Of a stretch of DNA of 64,000 nucleotides, positions 62,394 through 64,000 are shown piece after piece. The first letter of the stretch is position 1. Every line of letters begins with the position of its first letter. The position numbers and the translations under genes were made by a program. Below the pieces are notes generated by a model that worked only from the letters and a program-made list of their open reading frames with translations, was not told the origin of the DNA and made no database searches. This DNA is from Gordonia jacobaea (GTDB lineage Bacteria > Actinomycetota > Actinomycetes > Mycobacteriales > Mycobacteriaceae), in NCBI RefSeq assembly GCF_001186365.1, contig NZ_LDTZ01000015.1:434001-498000 (forward strand), read 5' to 3'.

Positions 62394-63514
62394 CAGTCTC
62401 CGATTCCGGTCAGGCGCAGATACACCGCGGCGATGTCGACACGCAAAGCGAGAAGCACATAGCCGACCAGGTCGGCGGGTCCGTCTGCCAGATCCTCGGG
62501 ACCGACAGGTCCTGCGGGATGCGTAGCCGGATCGGCACCGTCGACGTCGCCGAACACCGCCTCGGCATCCGGAATGCCGACAATTCTGCGCTCGGCATAC
62601 CACTGCTTCGACGCCGTCGTGACCGCGAGCACCCGCGGCGGTTCGGCCGCCAACGGTCCGTCGATCTGCGGGTCGTGAAAGATCGAGTCGACGGCGGACG
62701 CGCCCCCCGCACTCCACGACTGCAGCGAAATGCTCGCCACGGCGTCGATATCGGCTGTGCCGCACACCTTTCCGGACAATGCGAGCAGCGACTTCGCGTT
62801 GCGGGCGGCGACCACCGAGGCTGCCGGGCCGTCGCCGGTCCACACGACCCGACGATCTGCCAGCCGAGCTGCCAACATCTTGGCGCGGTTGTGGAACGTT
62901 TCGCGGGCGGGATGGTCTGTCGCCGCCTCGTCGTCGAGTGCGTCGGCGATGTCGCTCACCAGCGGCGCCGGACCGGTGAACCGCACATCGGACAGCGACG
63001 CGAATACCGCCAGCAACGTCGCGACGTACACCGCGAATCGAAAGCGCGGGTCGACGCGCAGACGAGGCGAAAGGTCGATTCCGCCGCCGCCCAACGCATC
63101 TCGCAACGGCCCCTCGATGGGTGCTGCGACGACGACCTCGGCGCGTCGACGCTGCGCACGCGCCGCGGCATCGGCGAGCGCCATGTCGCCCGCGTCGTCA
63201 CCGGCGACGACGACCACGTCGAGCGGGCCGACCCAGCCCGGCAGGGCGGGTGCAGACACGATGGGCACGTCGACACGGGTTGCCACGCAGGCCACGACGA
63301 GCGCGACCGCATCGCGGGCAACACTCGACGTTCCGTGCACGATCACAACGCTTCGGGGCCGTAATGCCGCCAGTGGCTCGAGTACGCCCTCACGCATGGC
63401 CTCGGCAACGGCACGCACCTGCGCACCGGTCAACGCCGCCGCCTGCAGTAGACCCTCGGAGTCGCCCGCAATCAGGTCGTCGACATCATCGAGGTCGGCG
63501 GCATCCGTACGCAT
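62393..63514 (-). CDS. TobH/SIS-domain-like protein (Rv3256c-like)
   Basis: Protein of 373 aa. A sugar-isomerase-like fold is suggested by VVIVHGTSSVARDAVALVVACVA, VVVVAGDDAGDMALADAAARAQ and VVWTGDGPAASVVAARNAKSLLALSGKV. The family always sits between manB-like and manA genes, so a regulatory or chaperone role in mannose-phosphate metabolism is likely. It is translationally coupled to manA (1-nt overlap). Confidence 0.8.
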   Translation of the reverse strand: MRTDAADLDDVDDLIAGDSEGLLQAAALTGAQVRAVAEAMREGVLEPLAALRPRSVVIVHGTSSVARDAVALVVACVATRVDVPIVSAPALPGWVGPLDVVVVAGDDAGDMALADAAARAQRRRAEVVVAAPIEGPLRDALGGGGIDLSPRLRVDPRFRFAVYVATLLAVFASLSDVRFTGPAPLVSDIADALDDEAATDHPARETFHNRAKMLAARLADRRVVWTGDGPAASVVAARNAKSLLALSGKVCGTADIDAVASISLQSWSAGGASAVDSIFHDPQIDGPLAAEPPRVLAVTTASKQWYAERRIVGIPDAEAVFGDVDGADPATHPAGPVGPEDLADGPADLVGYVLLALRVDIAAVYLRLTGIGD

Positions 63515-63589
63515 AGAGTCAGCCTAGCGACGCATGGCGTCGCTGCCCACACACAGCCATATTCTGATCCACCAGATCTCGCGGGCGCG

Positions 63590-64000
63590 TCAGTCGACCG
63601 GGTCTGGCAGCACACGAAGGTGCCCCCGCCTGCCAGGACGCGGCTTCACACCCCCGCTACGACGCGCGGCGTCGGACCCCGAACGCACGTCGGGGCTCGG
63701 GCGGAGATCGGTCGTAGACGTACCTGCGCGGTGACGGCCTGCCCGAACGTCGTCGAACGCCTCCTGGTCGAAACCCGGCGCACGGCCCACGGCACCCGCG
63801 ATGCCGCGCGCACCGACCTCGCGCCCACCGACTTCACGTACAGCCTCGGCAAGGGCCGTCAATTCGTAGTCTTCGGCGACCGGCGCCGAGAATCCCCGCT
63901 CGCTGCGGAGCATTTCCCACCCGCGCGGCACGGTGATGCGTCGTGCATGCTCGTCACACAGATCCCACGAGTGCGGCTCATCCGACGTGGCGAGAGGACC
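63590..64000 (-). CDS. DUF3499 family protein, C-terminal part (partial at window end)
   Basis: The last 136 codons are present; the gene continues beyond 64000. The family core LATSDEPHSWDLCDEHARRITVPRGWEM begins at the edge, with CDEH a likely metal ligand set, and YELTALAEAVREVGG follows. The C-terminal 75 residues are a basic, low-complexity tail (RPSPDVRSGSDAARRSGG). It corresponds to Rv3259, next to the manA-TobH-manB locus in relatives. Function unknown. The gap 63515-63589 shows nothing notable. Confidence 0.8.
   Translation of the reverse strand, partial: GPLATSDEPHSWDLCDEHARRITVPRGWEMLRSERGFSAPVAEDYELTALAEAVREVGGREVGARGIAGAVGRAPGFDQEAFDDVRAGRHRAGTSTTDLRPSPDVRSGSDAARRSGGVKPRPGRRGHLRVLPDPVD

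Overview
The window is a piece of a high-GC actinobacterial chromosome of the Mycobacteriales type. The order of its core genes follows Mycobacterium tuberculosis Rv3013 to Rv3053c closely: ACT protein, ligA, MetE-like, mnmA, iscS-like, PlsC-like, GNAT, etfA/etfB, methyltransferase-GH57-GT4, hexapeptide acyltransferase, Rv3035-like lipoprotein, Rv3037c-like, Rv3038c-like, echA17-like, NUDIX, ABC ATPase, serB2, ctaD, fecB, nrdF/E/I/H. It then jumps to manA, a TobH-like protein and a DUF3499 protein (Rv3255c, Rv3256c, Rv3259). Gene content between these anchors, and the absence of the mycobacterial ESX, PE and PPE genes of the corresponding region, suggest Gordonia or a close relative. The genus is an inference; the order is well supported.

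Layout. 1-9.1 kb: ACT protein, then an inserted NTF2-like/SDR/LysR group, ligA, a YjbR-like protein, and the MetE-like/mnmA/cysteine desulfurase operon. 9.2-16.5 kb: an accessory block with an FAD oxidoreductase, a very large SARP-AAA regulator in operon with a DHA2-type efflux pump, and a GXWXG/DUF4334 protein. 16.6-20.4 kb: lipid-type acyltransferase and GNAT genes and the etfBA operon. 20.6-25.1 kb: a set matching the mycobacterial methylglucose lipopolysaccharide (MGLP) and alpha-glucan locus. 25.2-27.9 kb: a beta-propeller-like lipoprotein gene translationally coupled to a GH13 enzyme. 28-36.7 kb: two methyltransferases, a small exported protein behind an iron-box promoter, enoyl-CoA hydratase, a LigD-type primase-polymerase, NUDIX, ABC ATPase, a luciferase-like oxidoreductase and a frameshifted PF10118-like gene. 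36.7-45 kb: serB-PTH2-cupin operon, ctaD, fecB with an overlapping ICL/PEP-mutase gene, carbonic anhydrase, DUF2252. 45.3-50.3 kb: SNF2 helicase with a SWIM protein, and a VOC/TetR divergent pair. 50.4-54.7 kb: a compact nrdHIEF operon with two NrdR-like boxes. 54.8-57.5 kb: FMN reductase/TetR with clear operators and an HpxO-type urate hydroxylase. 57.5-61.1 kb: divergent eccB and eccE, type VII secretion membrane genes without eccC, eccD or esx genes nearby. 61.1-64 kb: manA, TobH-like and the 3' part of a DUF3499 gene.

Two regulatory themes recur. Many start codons lie 6-7 nt after a TANNNT hexamer and lack a useful Shine-Dalgarno sequence, so leaderless transcripts look common (2131, 5131, 5198, 20628, 29325, 31637, 31715, 41280). 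Divergent gene pairs with a regulator carry conspicuous inverted repeats in the gap (2108, 49655/49685, 55518/55550). I see no rRNA or tRNA gene, CRISPR array, transposase or integrase. The most promising undescribed item is the iron-box-controlled small exported protein at 29290-29684.
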